Of a stretch of 64,000 nucleotides of DNA, positions 27,521 through 36,944 are shown piece by piece. Position numbers and translations under genes: made by a program. The DNA is from Idiomarina aquatica (GTDB taxonomy: Bacteria > Pseudomonadota > Gammaproteobacteria > Enterobacterales > Alteromonadaceae). The stretch is taken from the NCBI RefSeq assembly GCF_003987185.1, contig NZ_PIPS01000003.1, positions 1 to 64,000 on the forward strand, written 5' to 3'. Position 1 is the first letter of the stretch. Every line of letters starts with the position of its first letter. The notes beneath the pieces were generated by a model. That model ran no database searches. It saw nothing but the letters and a program-made list of their open reading frames with translations, and was not told the DNA's origin.

Positions 27521-29784
27521 TAAAACGACCCTGGCTTCGCTACATAATGATTACCTCGCTAAAACTGGGGCTGGCGCTGGCATTTGTCATCGTTGGCTAC
27601 CTCATCTACCTTGATGCCAGTTTGTCGCGGGTATTTGCGTCTGAGCGTTATCAGGCTCCGGCGCTGGTGTATGCTTCAGAAACCCGCCTGTTTCCGGGGA
27701 AGCACATCAGTAAGCAACAACTGATAGAGCAACTCGAACGATTGAGTTATCAGCGCAGCAGCAGTACGGAAGAAACCGGTTATTACTCACACGCTAACAA
27801 TCTGGTCATGGTGCACCGGCGGCCGTTTGAGTTTGCCGACGGCGCACAAATGTCAAAGCGTGTTGAGGTGCGATTTGACGGCGCTCAAATTCAATCCATT
27901 CGGGAATGGCCCAGCGGTGTCGCATTACGCGAACTGCGTCTGGAACCGCAACTGATCGGTCGCATTAACCCGCTGGACAACGAAGATCGTTTGTTGGTCG
28001 GCTTGGAAGTTGTTCCCAACTTGCTCATCGAAACGTTATTGCTGGTCGAGGACCGTAACTTTTATCATCATTCCGGGGTTTCGCCGTGGTCGGTGATGCG
28101 TGCGCTGGTCGCGAACATCAAAGCCGGGCGAACGGTGCAGGGTGGTTCTACCCTGACCCAGCAGTTGGTTAAAAATCTTTACTTAACGCGTGAACAAACG
28201 TTATGGCGTAAGTTTCATGAAGCGATGATGGCGCTGGTCATCGACTACCGTTTCGATAAAAACACGATTTTGGAAACCTACCTCAACGAAGTGTATTTTG
28301 GTCAGGATGGTCGTCATGCAATACATGGTGTGGGGCTTGCCAGCCAATATTATTTTGGTCGTCAGATACAGGAATTAACACCGGCTCAAACGGCCTTAAT
28401 GGTGGCGATGATAAAAGGCCCTTCCTACTACGACCCACGACGTTATACAGAGCGAACCAAGCAACGGCGTGACACCATTTTGCGGATGATGTACGAAAAT
28501 GATCTAGTGGCAAAAGACAGCTACATTGCTGCGGTGGAAGCGCCAATTGAAGTGCGTGAAAGCCGCCGATTGGTTGAGGAGAGCTACCCTCACTACCTGG
28601 ATCTAATACGGCGCGAACTGGGAGAAATTGTGCTCCCTCCTGAGTGGCATGAGGTGGGTCTAAAAATCTATACGGCGATGGATGTCGACCTACAGTCAAC
28701 AGCTCAGAAGGTGTTGCGTAACGGCATTCCGGGACGGGCTATCGATGGTCTGCAGGGCGCCGTGGTGATCAGCGATTATCGCAGCGGCCATATCCGCGCA
28801 ATGGTCGGCTCGACAAACAACGACGGACAAGGTTACAACCGTGCGTTGATGGCGTTGCGGCCGATTGGTTCGCTGATGAAGCCGGTGATTTATGCGTCGG
28901 CCATGTCAGTCGCGGATGGCATGCATTTGGGCAGCCGCGTGGTTGATGAAGCGGTGATATTGGAAGATGAACATGGCAAACGCTGGCAGCCTGAAAACTA
29001 CGACAAAACCTACCTGGGCGATATGTTGATGTACCAGGCGCTGGTGAAATCTCGCAATATACCTGCGGTTCGTATTGGTTTAGAGGTCGGCACGCGGACA
29101 CTCGCCAACTACTTAAAGGCAATGGGGGTTACGACTCCCATAAACGACTATCCGTCGTTAACGCTCGGCGCCGTGGAACTATCCCCGCTGGCTGTTAACC
29201 GTATCTATTCGACCATCGCTAACGACGGCCGTTATCAGCCGCTGAAAGCCATCACCAGTATTACCACTCACGATGGACTCAGTGTGTATGAATCTCATGT
29301 CGCTGAGCCAAAAGCGGTGTATACGCCGGCAGTCAGCTATATGATTCGCTACGGTATGGCGGGTGTGGTGTCGTTGGGAACCGCGACGGCATTACAGGAT
29401 ACCTTGGGTGGTGCAACTGTGGCCGGTAAAACCGGCACCACCAATGACTATAAAGACAGCTGGTTTGTCAGCATCGATGGTGAGCACGTTATAACAACCT
29501 GGCTTGGTCGCGATGATAATAGTCCGACAGGGCTTACCGGCAGCAGCGGGGCGCTGATGATCAACCGTGAGATTTACCGTCAAGCACCGCCACAACCGAT
29601 GTCATTAAGGCCTCAAGGTGATGTGCGCCTGCAGAGCTTCCATGCAACGAAGGGCGTGCGGATTCCGTCTCAGTGTCCGCAGGCAGTGACGGTGCCTGCG
29701 CCGCCAATCCCACTCAACGACGACATCAATTGCGATGCCGACGTTGATGAGAAAAGCTGGTTGGAGCGTCTATTCGGCGGCTAA
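27517..29784 (+). CDS. mrcB: Penicillin-binding protein 1b, bifunctional glycosyltransferase/transpeptidase
   Basis: A 755-residue class A PBP that polymerises and crosslinks peptidoglycan. It has one transmembrane anchor (about 13-34), a UB2H-like region (about 50-140), a GT51 domain with catalytic E178 in [11 protein letters not shown] and the [13 protein letters not shown] motif, and a transpeptidase with S452 in SLMK, S512-R-N514 and K638-T-G-T. UB2H is where the lipoprotein LpoB binds in E. coli. A short C-terminal extension carries two cysteines. The start overlaps hrpB by 4 bases; the 3' end overlaps the opposing hemL by 15 bases. Confidence 0.96.
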   Translation: MIKRPWLRYIMITSLKLGLALAFVIVGYLIYLDASLSRVFASERYQAPALVYASETRLFPGKHISKQQLIEQLERLSYQRSSSTEETGYYSHANNLVMVHRRPFEFADGAQMSKRVEVRFDGAQIQSIREWPSGVALRELRLEPQLIGRINPLDNEDRLLVGLEVVPNLLIETLLLVEDRNFYHHSGVSPWSVMRALVANIKAGRTVQGGSTLTQQLVKNLYLTREQTLWRKFHEAMMALVIDYRFDKNTILETYLNEVYFGQDGRHAIHGVGLASQYYFGRQIQELTPAQTALMVAMIKGPSYYDPRRYTERTKQRRDTILRMMYENDLVAKDSYIAAVEAPIEVRESRRLVEESYPHYLDLIRRELGEIVLPPEWHEVGLKIYTAMDVDLQSTAQKVLRNGIPGRAIDGLQGAVVISDYRSGHIRAMVGSTNNDGQGYNRALMALRPIGSLMKPVIYASAMSVADGMHLGSRVVDEAVILEDEHGKRWQPENYDKTYLGDMLMYQALVKSRNIPAVRIGLEVGTRTLANYLKAMGVTTPINDYPSLTLGAVELSPLAVNRIYSTIANDGRYQPLKAITSITTHDGLSVYESHVAEPKAVYTPAVSYMIRYGMAGVVSLGTATALQDTLGGATVAGKTGTTNDYKDSWFVSIDGEHVITTWLGRDDNSPTGLTGSSGALMINREIYRQAPPQPMSLRPQGDVRLQSFHATKGVRIPSQCPQAVTVPAPPIPLNDDINCDADVDEKSWLERLFGG

Positions 29785-31059
29785 TGCAGCAAACGCTTTT
29801 GCTGCAGCGGCCAGGGTGTCATTGATGTCCTGCTCGGAGTGAGCTGCCGACATAAAGCCGCCTTCAAATGCCGATGGCGCCAAGTACACGCCTTGCTCTA
29901 ACATCAGATGATAGAAGCGGCGGAAATGCTCCATATTGCATTGAGTTGCCTGTTGGTAAGTGGTTACTTGCTTGTCTGTGGTAAAGAAGAAACCAAACAT
30001 CGAACCGGCGCGGTTGGTAGTGAATGGAATGCCAGCCTCATCGGCAAGTGCCTGCATACCATCCAGTAACTGATCAACACGAGCATACAGCTGATCGTAT
30101 AGGCCTGGTTTGTTCAACTGAGACAACGCCGCTAAACCAGCGGACATGGCGACCGGATTACCGGATAGTGTACCTGCTTGATAAACAGGTCCGGTCGGCG
30201 CGATATAGCCCATGACCTCTTTCTTGCCCCCAAAAGCGCCAACCGGCATACCGCCGCCGATCACCTTGCCCAGGGTAGTGAGATCCGGAGTTACACCGTA
30301 ACGTTCCTGAGCGCCGCCAGGCGCCGCACGAAAGCCGCTCATCACTTCATCAAAAATAAGTATCGAACCGTACTGGTCACAAATCTCGCGCAGTCCCTCA
30401 AGGAAGCCCGGAACCGGAGGGATACAGTTCATATTGCCCGCTACCGGCTCGACGATGATGCAGGCGATTTGATCGCCCACTTCTTCAAAAATCGCTTTCA
30501 CGGAATCGATGTTATTGTAATCAACGGTCAGCGTATGTTTGGCGAAATCTTCTGGGATACCCGGTGAGTTTGGTACGCCTAATGTCAGGGCGCCCGAGCC
30601 GGCTTTGACTAACAACGCATCAGCATGACCGTGATAGTTACCTTCAAACTTCAAAATTTTATCGCGCTTCGTGTAACCGCGAGCCAAACGAATGGCCGTC
30701 ATAGTGGCTTCGGTGCCAGAGTTAACCATGCGTACTTTCTCGATAGAAGGTACGATATCTTTAATTTTTTCGGCCATGGTAATTTCGACTTCGGTGGGTG
30801 TACCAAAGCTTAGGCCGCGCTGGGCTGCAGCAATCGTCGCATCAAGTACCGCCGGGTTGTTGTGGCCTAAAATCATAGGCCCCCAGGAGCCGACATAGTC
30901 GATGTAGCGTTTACCGTCCGCGTCAAACATGTACGCGCCTTCGGCACGTTCAATAAAAATTGGGCTGCCGCCAACGCCGTTGAACGCACGAACAGGGGAG
31001 TTAACTCCGCCGGGGATACTCAGTTGGGCTTTTTGGAAGAGTTCTTCAGAACGACTCAT
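29770..31059 (-). CDS. hemL: Glutamate-1-semialdehyde 2,1-aminomutase
   Basis: A 429-residue PLP enzyme that makes 5-aminolevulinate, the C5-pathway precursor of heme. The PLP lysine is K265 in [12 protein letters not shown], with [10 protein letters not shown] supplying the cofactor aspartate and [10 protein letters not shown] binding phosphate. The start has AAGGAAAG upstream. It is 25 bases downstream of pyrB on the same strand and may be cotranscribed with it. Heme is also served by hemJ just upstream of pyrB. Confidence 0.98.
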   Translation of the reverse strand: MSRSEELFQKAQLSIPGGVNSPVRAFNGVGGSPIFIERAEGAYMFDADGKRYIDYVGSWGPMILGHNNPAVLDATIAAAQRGLSFGTPTEVEITMAEKIKDIVPSIEKVRMVNSGTEATMTAIRLARGYTKRDKILKFEGNYHGHADALLVKAGSGALTLGVPNSPGIPEDFAKHTLTVDYNNIDSVKAIFEEVGDQIACIIVEPVAGNMNCIPPVPGFLEGLREICDQYGSILIFDEVMSGFRAAPGGAQERYGVTPDLTTLGKVIGGGMPVGAFGGKKEVMGYIAPTGPVYQAGTLSGNPVAMSAGLAALSQLNKPGLYDQLYARVDQLLDGMQALADEAGIPFTTNRAGSMFGFFFTTDKQVTTYQQATQCNMEHFRRFYHLMLEQGVYLAPSAFEGGFMSAAHSEQDINDTLAAAAKAFAALAAE

Positions 31060-31084
31060 AGTTAATCTTTCCTTACCGATGGAT

Positions 31085-32101
31085 TTAAAGCTGGCTCTTT
31101 TCGCTGTACCAGTTCACGTCGCGCTCATATTTTTCCACTTGATCAACGACGCCTAAAGTTAGTGCAAACAGAGCCATTCGGATCAATACGCCATTATCTG
31201 CCTGACGAAAGATGGCGAGATTTGGGTTTTGGTTCAAATCGTTGTCTAATTCATTTGCTTCAGACCGCGAGTCGCGTGGCAGTGGGTGCATAATCACGGT
31301 GTTGGGTTTGTAGTGTTTGGTGTAAATGGCCTGATTTAAACGGAATTTACCGCGATACTGCTCAGCGTCTTGCGGCGATGCAAACCGCTCCTGCTGGATG
31401 CGGGTCTGATAGACGATATCAGCATCGACCAGACCATCGACTTTTTCTGTGACGGTATAGCGGTGGCCGGCATTGTCCAGGGTATCAAGGACGCCGTCCG
31501 GCATAGCCAGTTCGCGCGGTGAAATCAGCGTGAAGCGGACATTGTTATACATCGACAGCAATTTAGACAGCGAGTGAACGGTACGACCATACTTCAGGTC
31601 ACCAATCATACAAATATGCATGCCGTCGATCCCCTGACCGTGGTAGGCAAGTTCTTTATCGATGGTATAAAGATCCAGTAAGGCCTGAGTGGGGTGTTCG
31701 TTGGCGCCGTCACCGCCGTTAATGACAGGCACACGGCTACCCTCGGAAAACTCGCTGACAGAACCGGCTTTGGGATGGCGCATGGCAATCACATCGCTGT
31801 AACTGCTGAGCACTCGGGCGGTATCGTAAAGTGATTCGCCTTTGGCGATAGCCGAGCTTTCCATGCCGGTGGTTTCACGAACTTCACCGCCGAGTAGATT
31901 AAAGGCGGTGCCAAAACTTACCCGTGTCCGGGTTGATGGTTCAAAAAACAGATTACCCAGAATGGCGCCTTCCAGCACTTTTGTGCGTTTTTTACGCCGT
32001 GCGTAGGGCTGCATTTTGTCTGCGACAGAAAAGATATAGTCGATGCTGTCGCGATCAAATTGATTAACGGAAAGAATGTTAGAGCCGGTGAAATTCATCA
32101 T
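31085..32101 (-). CDS. pyrB: Aspartate carbamoyltransferase catalytic subunit
   Basis: A 338-residue ATCase that commits carbamoyl phosphate and aspartate to pyrimidine synthesis. The carbamoyl-phosphate loop is FFEPSTRTR (52-60), with [23 protein letters not shown] and [10 protein letters not shown] also present. It is about 27 residues longer than E. coli PyrB (311), mainly in the C-terminal aspartate domain and tail, and no regulatory pyrI follows, so allosteric control of the E. coli kind is not apparent. Two ATGs are adjacent at the start. A perfect 10-base inverted repeat covers the promoter and ribosome site immediately upstream. Confidence 0.95.
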   Translation of the reverse strand: MMNFTGSNILSVNQFDRDSIDYIFSVADKMQPYARRKKRTKVLEGAILGNLFFEPSTRTRVSFGTAFNLLGGEVRETTGMESSAIAKGESLYDTARVLSSYSDVIAMRHPKAGSVSEFSEGSRVPVINGGDGANEHPTQALLDLYTIDKELAYHGQGIDGMHICMIGDLKYGRTVHSLSKLLSMYNNVRFTLISPRELAMPDGVLDTLDNAGHRYTVTEKVDGLVDADIVYQTRIQQERFASPQDAEQYRGKFRLNQAIYTKHYKPNTVIMHPLPRDSRSEANELDNDLNQNPNLAIFRQADNGVLIRMALFALTLGVVDQVEKYERDVNWYSEKSQL

Positions 32102-32102
32102 G

Positions 32103-32145
32103 GTGTGCGCCCTTTGTGGCCGAAAGTCACTGGGCGCACACTATA
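32103..32145 (-). promoter_or_regulatory. pyrB promoter/leader with perfect 10-base inverted repeat
   Basis: GTGTGCGCCC (32103-32112) and GGGCGCACAC (32132-32141) are perfect inverted repeats separated by 19 bases. On the minus strand one arm abuts a TATAGT -10 box (32145-32140) and the other spans the AAAGGG ribosome site, one base short of the pyrB ATG. The repeat could be a DNA operator or an RNA hairpin that hides the ribosome site. Confidence 0.55.
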
Positions 32146-32169
32146 GCAAATAACGCGCTTAAAAAGAAT

Positions 32170-32601
32170 CTAATAGGGCTTAACCACGGCCAAAATAACC
32201 ACGGCGAACAAGATCAGCACCGGCACTTCATTGAACACACGGTAAAAGCGATGACTGCGGCGATTACGGTTGTGTTTAAAGTCGGCCAGTAACTTAAAGC
32301 AATAGCCGTGATAGGCATACAACAGAGTGACCAACAGCAGTTTGGTGTGCATCCAGCCACTGGCGGCAAACCAGGCGCTGCCATAAGCGTAAATCAGCAG
32401 CAAACCCAATATCAGGGTTAACAGCGCGAATGGGGTAACAAAATAAAGCAGCTTGCGCTCCATCACCTTAAACTGCTCATCAACGGCTGTGTGATTGTTC
32501 ATGGCGTGATAAACAAACAGTCTGGGCAAGTAGAAAATGCCTGCAAACCAGGCCACCATAAACGCAATATGTAGGGCTTTAACCCATAAAATCCAGCTCA
32601 T
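32170..32601 (-). CDS. hemJ: Protoporphyrinogen IX oxidase, HemJ type
   Basis: A 143-residue membrane protein with four hydrophobic helices. The first helix region WVKALHIAFMVAWFAGIFYLPRLFVYH and the later TKLLLV...YHGY...LADF pattern are those of HemJ (UPF0093), which oxidises protoporphyrinogen IX to protoporphyrin IX in bacteria lacking HemG or HemY. It lies on the same strand as hemL, with pyrB between. A related CopD-like label is sometimes given, but the length and conserved His and Lys favour HemJ. A weak -35 for pyrB lies at its 3' end. Confidence 0.86.
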   Translation of the reverse strand: MSWILWVKALHIAFMVAWFAGIFYLPRLFVYHAMNNHTAVDEQFKVMERKLLYFVTPFALLTLILGLLLIYAYGSAWFAASGWMHTKLLLVTLLYAYHGYCFKLLADFKHNRNRRSHRFYRVFNEVPVLILFAVVILAVVKPY

Positions 32602-32619
32602 TCATCGACTCCTGAAGGT

Positions 32620-34314
32620 TTAGGATAATTCCCGTTGCAGTGCTTTACGAACGATTTCCCAGGTAACAATACCACAGGGTTCGCCTTGTTCTTGATCATA
32701 AACATAGACGGCGCCACGGCGGGCACCACTGAGCTCATCCCAGACTTCAGCCAGCGTTGAAGTCACTTTTAAACCGTTAATCGGCATGTAGTTCAGTGAA
32801 GGGCTGTCGCCGGCGCCGATATCATAAGTGACTAAGCGATAAACCGGTTGGTTGTCTTCATCAACGTTCATAACCACAACGGTTTGATTTGAGGCATTTT
32901 CGAGTACGTCCAGTAACTCATTTTGGGTTGGCTCCAGCAGCAATTTAAAGTCCGTTTCCATGACGTGTTCAACCCCCGTTTTTTGCAGGGCAACGGCAAC
33001 CGGCGGAATTTGATAAGGCAGTTCCTGAGCGTCAAGCTGAGCAATAAAAATCGATTTTGAGTTAAACAGCTGAGACGAGATGAGGTATGCAGGTACAATC
33101 ACCAGCATTGCAGGAATAATGATTTCGACGCTACGGGAAAGCTCAACGATTGCTAGTAACGCAGCCATTGGCGCGTGAATACAGGCTGCCAGAATGCCGG
33201 CCATACCCAGCAAAATAAAGGTATCGTATTGCAATAATTGTTGCAGTTCGAACTGGTTAACCAACCCAGTGAACAGTGCCGCGACCACAGCCCCAATCCC
33301 GAATACCGCACCAATCAAGCCGCCGGGAATACCCATACCGAGCGCGATGGCACTGGCAACCAGCTTGGCCAATAGCAAGGTGAACAACAGTGACAGCTCC
33401 TGTTGATGCTGCACCACCTGTTGGATTGCCGTCAGTCCTGGTCCTAGGCTTGATGGAATAATGAGCGCTAACAGTGACGTGATAAACGCAGCAAACAGCA
33501 GGCGCGTCAGCAATGACATATCCTTCACCGTGTTCATGACATCGAGCATGAGCTTTTTAAAGATGACGCCGCTGATGCCCAAAATCACTCCTAGAATTAC
33601 CACCCAGGGGAGCTGAATGTTAGGCAGATCAGTGCCGCTCAGCATCGCCAGTTCGGCAGCCGGACCGAAAATTTGCTCGGTAATCAGTGAGCCGGCGACC
33701 GCTGCTAACATGACCGGGATAAAAATATGGACTTTGTATTCACGCAGCACCACTTCCATCACCAGTACCATCGCGGCAATCGGCGTATTAAAGGACGCCG
33801 CGATAGCAGCAGCAATGCCACAGGCGGCCAGCGTGCGGATGGCATTTTTGGGGGTGTCGACGTGATAACCAACCCAAGTACTGGCGGCCGCGCCCAGATG
33901 CACGGCGGGTCCCTCGCGACCGACACTAAAGCCTGCAACCAGTGCAATAATACCGCCAAAAAATTGGTTTACCGTACTCTGCCACGGTAACATGCCATAA
34001 TGTTGCTTCATGCGGTGAATGACGTAAGGAATACCCATTCGAACGCGGCGAGAGCGAGACAGGCTGAACAGCAGAAAAATCAGTAATGCGGCACCGATAG
34101 GTAAGGCAAAACGGGTAAAATTGGATAAAGGCTGTTGCCAATGGCTGACATTACCGACAACATAGGCGCCTTGCTCAATGGCAAAGCGAAAAACAACAAT
34201 GACCAGGGCGGCGGCAATACCGCCAAGTAACCCCAATAAGCAGATCGCAATGGTGGTTGTGGGGGCGGCAAGTTGTTTACGCAAACTTTTTTTAAGTGCT
34301 TGTACCCGGGTCAT
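32620..34314 (-). CDS. ClC family chloride channel/antiporter with C-terminal CBS pair
   Basis: A 564-residue polytopic membrane protein with about ten or more transmembrane segments. The gating glutamate is E134 in GREGPAVHLGAA; MGIPYVI (93-99) corresponds to the first selectivity segment and GMGIPGGLIGAVFGIGA to the third. Two CBS motifs occupy roughly 450-560 (VMETDFKLLLEPTQNELLDVL and LKVTSTLAEVWDEL regions, read in part), suggesting adenine-nucleotide regulation. E. coli ClcA lacks CBS domains, so this is a ClC relative rather than a strict ClcA. It lies 18 bases upstream of hemJ and is divergent from the DUF6776 gene. Confidence 0.92.
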   Translation of the reverse strand: MTRVQALKKSLRKQLAAPTTTIAICLLGLLGGIAAALVIVVFRFAIEQGAYVVGNVSHWQQPLSNFTRFALPIGAALLIFLLFSLSRSRRVRMGIPYVIHRMKQHYGMLPWQSTVNQFFGGIIALVAGFSVGREGPAVHLGAAASTWVGYHVDTPKNAIRTLAACGIAAAIAASFNTPIAAMVLVMEVVLREYKVHIFIPVMLAAVAGSLITEQIFGPAAELAMLSGTDLPNIQLPWVVILGVILGISGVIFKKLMLDVMNTVKDMSLLTRLLFAAFITSLLALIIPSSLGPGLTAIQQVVQHQQELSLLFTLLLAKLVASAIALGMGIPGGLIGAVFGIGAVVAALFTGLVNQFELQQLLQYDTFILLGMAGILAACIHAPMAALLAIVELSRSVEIIIPAMLVIVPAYLISSQLFNSKSIFIAQLDAQELPYQIPPVAVALQKTGVEHVMETDFKLLLEPTQNELLDVLENASNQTVVVMNVDEDNQPVYRLVTYDIGAGDSPSLNYMPINGLKVTSTLAEVWDELSGARRGAVYVYDQEQGEPCGIVTWEIVRKALQRELS

Positions 34315-34411
34315 CCAAAGGTTTCCTGAACGGAGCGCTGTAATCGGTCAGTAAGGTGTTAATTAGCTTAACATATTCGTTTCATAAGGCATTGAGAACA
34401 GACGGGTTTTA

Positions 34412-35134
34412 ATGAAAAAATTTCTAAACATAACTCACCTGCAGCGGCGCTTCGGGCGATTGCCGGTGGCTCTAGCGGTGATTGCCTTGTTGTGTTTGCT
34501 GAGCATTAGCGCGTATCAGGTCGGGGTCTGGCATGCTCATCACCTCAAGCAACAGGTCGCAGAGCAGCAGCAACAGTTGCAGCGCCTCTATCAACAGTTG
34601 GATCGGTTTGAATATCAACGGAACGTTTTGCAAGTCGAGCTTGATATTGAAAAGTCATCCAATCAGGGTCTGCAAAGTCAGCTCAGTGAGTTACAGGAAG
34701 AAAACTATAATTTGCGCGAAAATGTCGCTTTTTATCAAAAGATTATGGCGCCGGAATTACAGCAAAGCGGGGTGGTCATCGAGTCGCTGGCGCTGGATAA
34801 AAATCCGGCGGAACGACATTACCACTTTTCGCTGGCGTTATTGCAGGTGGAACAACGGCGGCAGTTTGTGGAAGGTGAAATTGCGATACAGCTGATCGGG
34901 CGCGTTGACGGCAAAGAGAAACGTTATGACCTGTTAAAGCTGGCCAATATCGCGACCAGTGAGCACAATTTCGTGATGCGTTACTTTAGTCTCTATGAGG
35001 GCGACTTCTTTTTGCCGAAAGGTTTGGTGCCTGAACGCATTGAAGTCACAGCAACACTGACCAAAGGCGGCGACGGCCGTCTGCAACGCACTTTTTTTTG
35101 GCGTGAGAGCCTTCGCAGCGAGAGCAATACTTGA
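34412..35134 (+). CDS. DUF6776 family membrane-anchored coiled-coil protein
   Basis: A 240-residue protein with one N-terminal transmembrane helix (about 17-36), a Gln-rich coiled coil (about 44-110; repeated QQQLQRLYQQLDRFEYQ and LQSQLSELQEENYNL patterns), and a C-terminal beta-rich periplasmic domain. The layout and the sequence around YQKIMAPELQQSGVVIESL fit DUF6776, a gammaproteobacterial family often found beside erpA or bactofilin genes. Function is unknown. It is followed by erpA after 62 bases; a candidate erpA promoter overlaps its stop codon. Confidence 0.75.
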   Translation: MKKFLNITHLQRRFGRLPVALAVIALLCLLSISAYQVGVWHAHHLKQQVAEQQQQLQRLYQQLDRFEYQRNVLQVELDIEKSSNQGLQSQLSELQEENYNLRENVAFYQKIMAPELQQSGVVIESLALDKNPAERHYHFSLALLQVEQRRQFVEGEIAIQLIGRVDGKEKRYDLLKLANIATSEHNFVMRYFSLYEGDFFLPKGLVPERIEVTATLTKGGDGRLQRTFFWRESLRSESNT

Positions 35135-35159
35135 CCAAAATACTCAACTACGAGAAAAT
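35131..35159 (+). promoter_or_regulatory. Candidate erpA promoter
   Basis: TTGACC (35131-35136) and GAAAAT (35154-35159) are separated by 17 bases and end 37 bases before erpA. The -35 box includes the stop codon of the preceding gene. Confidence 0.42.
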
Positions 35160-35196
35160 TGCATTCGTTATCGCACATTAACCAAAGGTAGGTTTC

Positions 35197-35547
35197 ATGT
35201 CGGCTTCAGTTGAACAAGCGATGCCCATCGAGTTTACGGAACAAGCAGCTAATCAAGTAAAAAAACTGATCGCTGAGGAAGAAAACCCAGCGCTGAAGTT
35301 GCGCGTATTCGTGACCGGCGGTGGCTGTTCCGGCTTTCAGTATGGCTTCACCTTTGACGAAAAAGTGAACCCCGGAGATATGCAAATCGATAAAGAAGGG
35401 GTCACCCTGGTGGTTGACCCGATGAGTTTGCAGTATCTGGTCGGCGGAGTCGTCAATTACGAAGAAGGTTTGCAGGGCTCACGCTTTTTCGTTGAAAACC
35501 CCAACGCTACAACAACCTGTGGTTGCGGCTCCAGCTTTTCCATCTAA
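35197..35547 (+). CDS. erpA: Iron-sulfur cluster insertion protein ErpA
   Basis: A 116-residue A-type carrier that delivers [Fe-S] clusters to apoproteins, including IspG/IspH. The three cluster cysteines are C44 in [11 protein letters not shown] and C108, C110 in TTCGCGSSF. The length is close to E. coli ErpA (114). GGTAGG precedes the start. The location between a ClC gene and hemL territory resembles the E. coli hemL-clcA-erpA neighbourhood. Confidence 0.97.
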   Translation: MSASVEQAMPIEFTEQAANQVKKLIAEEENPALKLRVFVTGGGCSGFQYGFTFDEKVNPGDMQIDKEGVTLVVDPMSLQYLVGGVVNYEEGLQGSRFFVENPNATTTCGCGSSFSI

Positions 35548-35620
35548 CCAGTAGCGGTACTGATTTCTCACTTCGGATCGTATAGAATGCTCTCACATTT
35601 TTTAAGCTTGAGGGTGTTCT

Positions 35621-36940
35621 ATGAGCTTATACGCTAAGCATTTAAAAACCGTTACCGAGCGTTTTGACCAAGCGCTTGCGGATACTGGCTACGAATCTGC
35701 ATTGATTTATGCCGGCCAGCCGCGGGTTGCTTTTTTGGACGATAATCCCGCTCCATACAAGGTAAACCCATTGTTTAAGTATTGGGTGCCGGTACTGGAA
35801 AGTCCAAAAAGCGCAATTTTCTACCGCAAAGGCTCGGGTAAACCGACGGTTTACCTGTTTCAGGCACGTGATTTTTGGCACTCTCAAGCAAAAATTCCCG
35901 CTGAAGACTGGCAACAGCATGTTGAACTCAAAATCATCGATGATCTGAGCAAGTTAACAGACGATTTGGGTGATGAGCTGGCGGCCAGCGCCTTTATCGG
36001 AGAAGATTTTGCCCAGCCGGTCAGCGACTGGAATGTCAAAGCGCGCAATCCACAGGATTTGATTGACCACCTGCACTTTACCCGCGCGATCAAAACCGAA
36101 TGGGAAATCCAAAACCTGCGCGAAGCCAATCATTTGGCGGCCAAAGCGCACATTGCGGCAAAAGAGGCGTTCTTTGCCGGCAAAAGTGAACTGGCGATAT
36201 ACAGTGACTATCTGGCGGCCATTGATGCGCGCGAAACCCAAATGCCGTACAACAGTATTGTCGCACTGAATGACCATTCGGCGATCTTACATTACGATGT
36301 TTATGACGTTGTACCACCGCGAGAAAGCTTATCGTTTCTAATCGATGCCGGGGCATTATATAAAGGTTACTGTGCCGACATTACCCGCAGCTACGCACGT
36401 GAGCCTGGCTTTTATGCCGACTTGGTGGCGGCAATGGATGCTGCACAACAGGAGTTGCTGGACGAGATCAAACCGGGTGTGAACTACTACGATTTGCACG
36501 TATCGATGCATCTGAAAATTGCCCGCATTTTAGAGCAGTTTGAATTTATCACGATTGATGCTCAGAGCGCCTATGATAAAGGAATTACGTCAGCGTTCAT
36601 GCCTCACGGGTTGGGTCACTTTATCGGCCTGCAAGTCCATGATGTCGGCGGCTTCTTGAAGTCTGCAGAAGGTGACAGTTACGAACGCAGTCAACGCCAC
36701 CCGTTCCTGCGTCTGCTAAGGGACATCGAAGTGGGTCAGGTGTTTACCATTGAACCGGGCTTATATGTTGTCGACCAGTTGTTGGAAGATTTCGCCGGAA
36801 GTGCTGACATTAACTGGAAAAAAGTGGATGAACTGCGTCCATACGGTGGTGTACGCATTGAAGACAGTATTGTTGTTGGCGAACAAGGCAACAATGAAAA
36901 CCTGACACGGGACGCGTTCAAAGCGTTAGGTGCCGAGTAA
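35621..36940 (+). CDS. pepQ: Xaa-Pro dipeptidase PepQ
   Basis: A 439-residue cytosolic M24 peptidase that splits X-Pro dipeptides; related enzymes also hydrolyse organophosphates. Metal ligands are the two Asp in DAGALYKGYCADITR, the His in HGLGHFIGLQVHDVGG, and the Glu residues in FTIEPGLY and VRIEDSI. The length fits E. coli PepQ (443). A possible TAGAAT -10 box lies at 35583-35588. It converges on anmK with only 4 bases between stop codons. Confidence 0.96.
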   Translation: MSLYAKHLKTVTERFDQALADTGYESALIYAGQPRVAFLDDNPAPYKVNPLFKYWVPVLESPKSAIFYRKGSGKPTVYLFQARDFWHSQAKIPAEDWQQHVELKIIDDLSKLTDDLGDELAASAFIGEDFAQPVSDWNVKARNPQDLIDHLHFTRAIKTEWEIQNLREANHLAAKAHIAAKEAFFAGKSELAIYSDYLAAIDARETQMPYNSIVALNDHSAILHYDVYDVVPPRESLSFLIDAGALYKGYCADITRSYAREPGFYADLVAAMDAAQQELLDEIKPGVNYYDLHVSMHLKIARILEQFEFITIDAQSAYDKGITSAFMPHGLGHFIGLQVHDVGGFLKSAEGDSYERSQRHPFLRLLRDIEVGQVFTIEPGLYVVDQLLEDFAGSADINWKKVDELRPYGGVRIEDSIVVGEQGNNENLTRDAFKALGAE

Positions 36941-36944
36941 TCAC

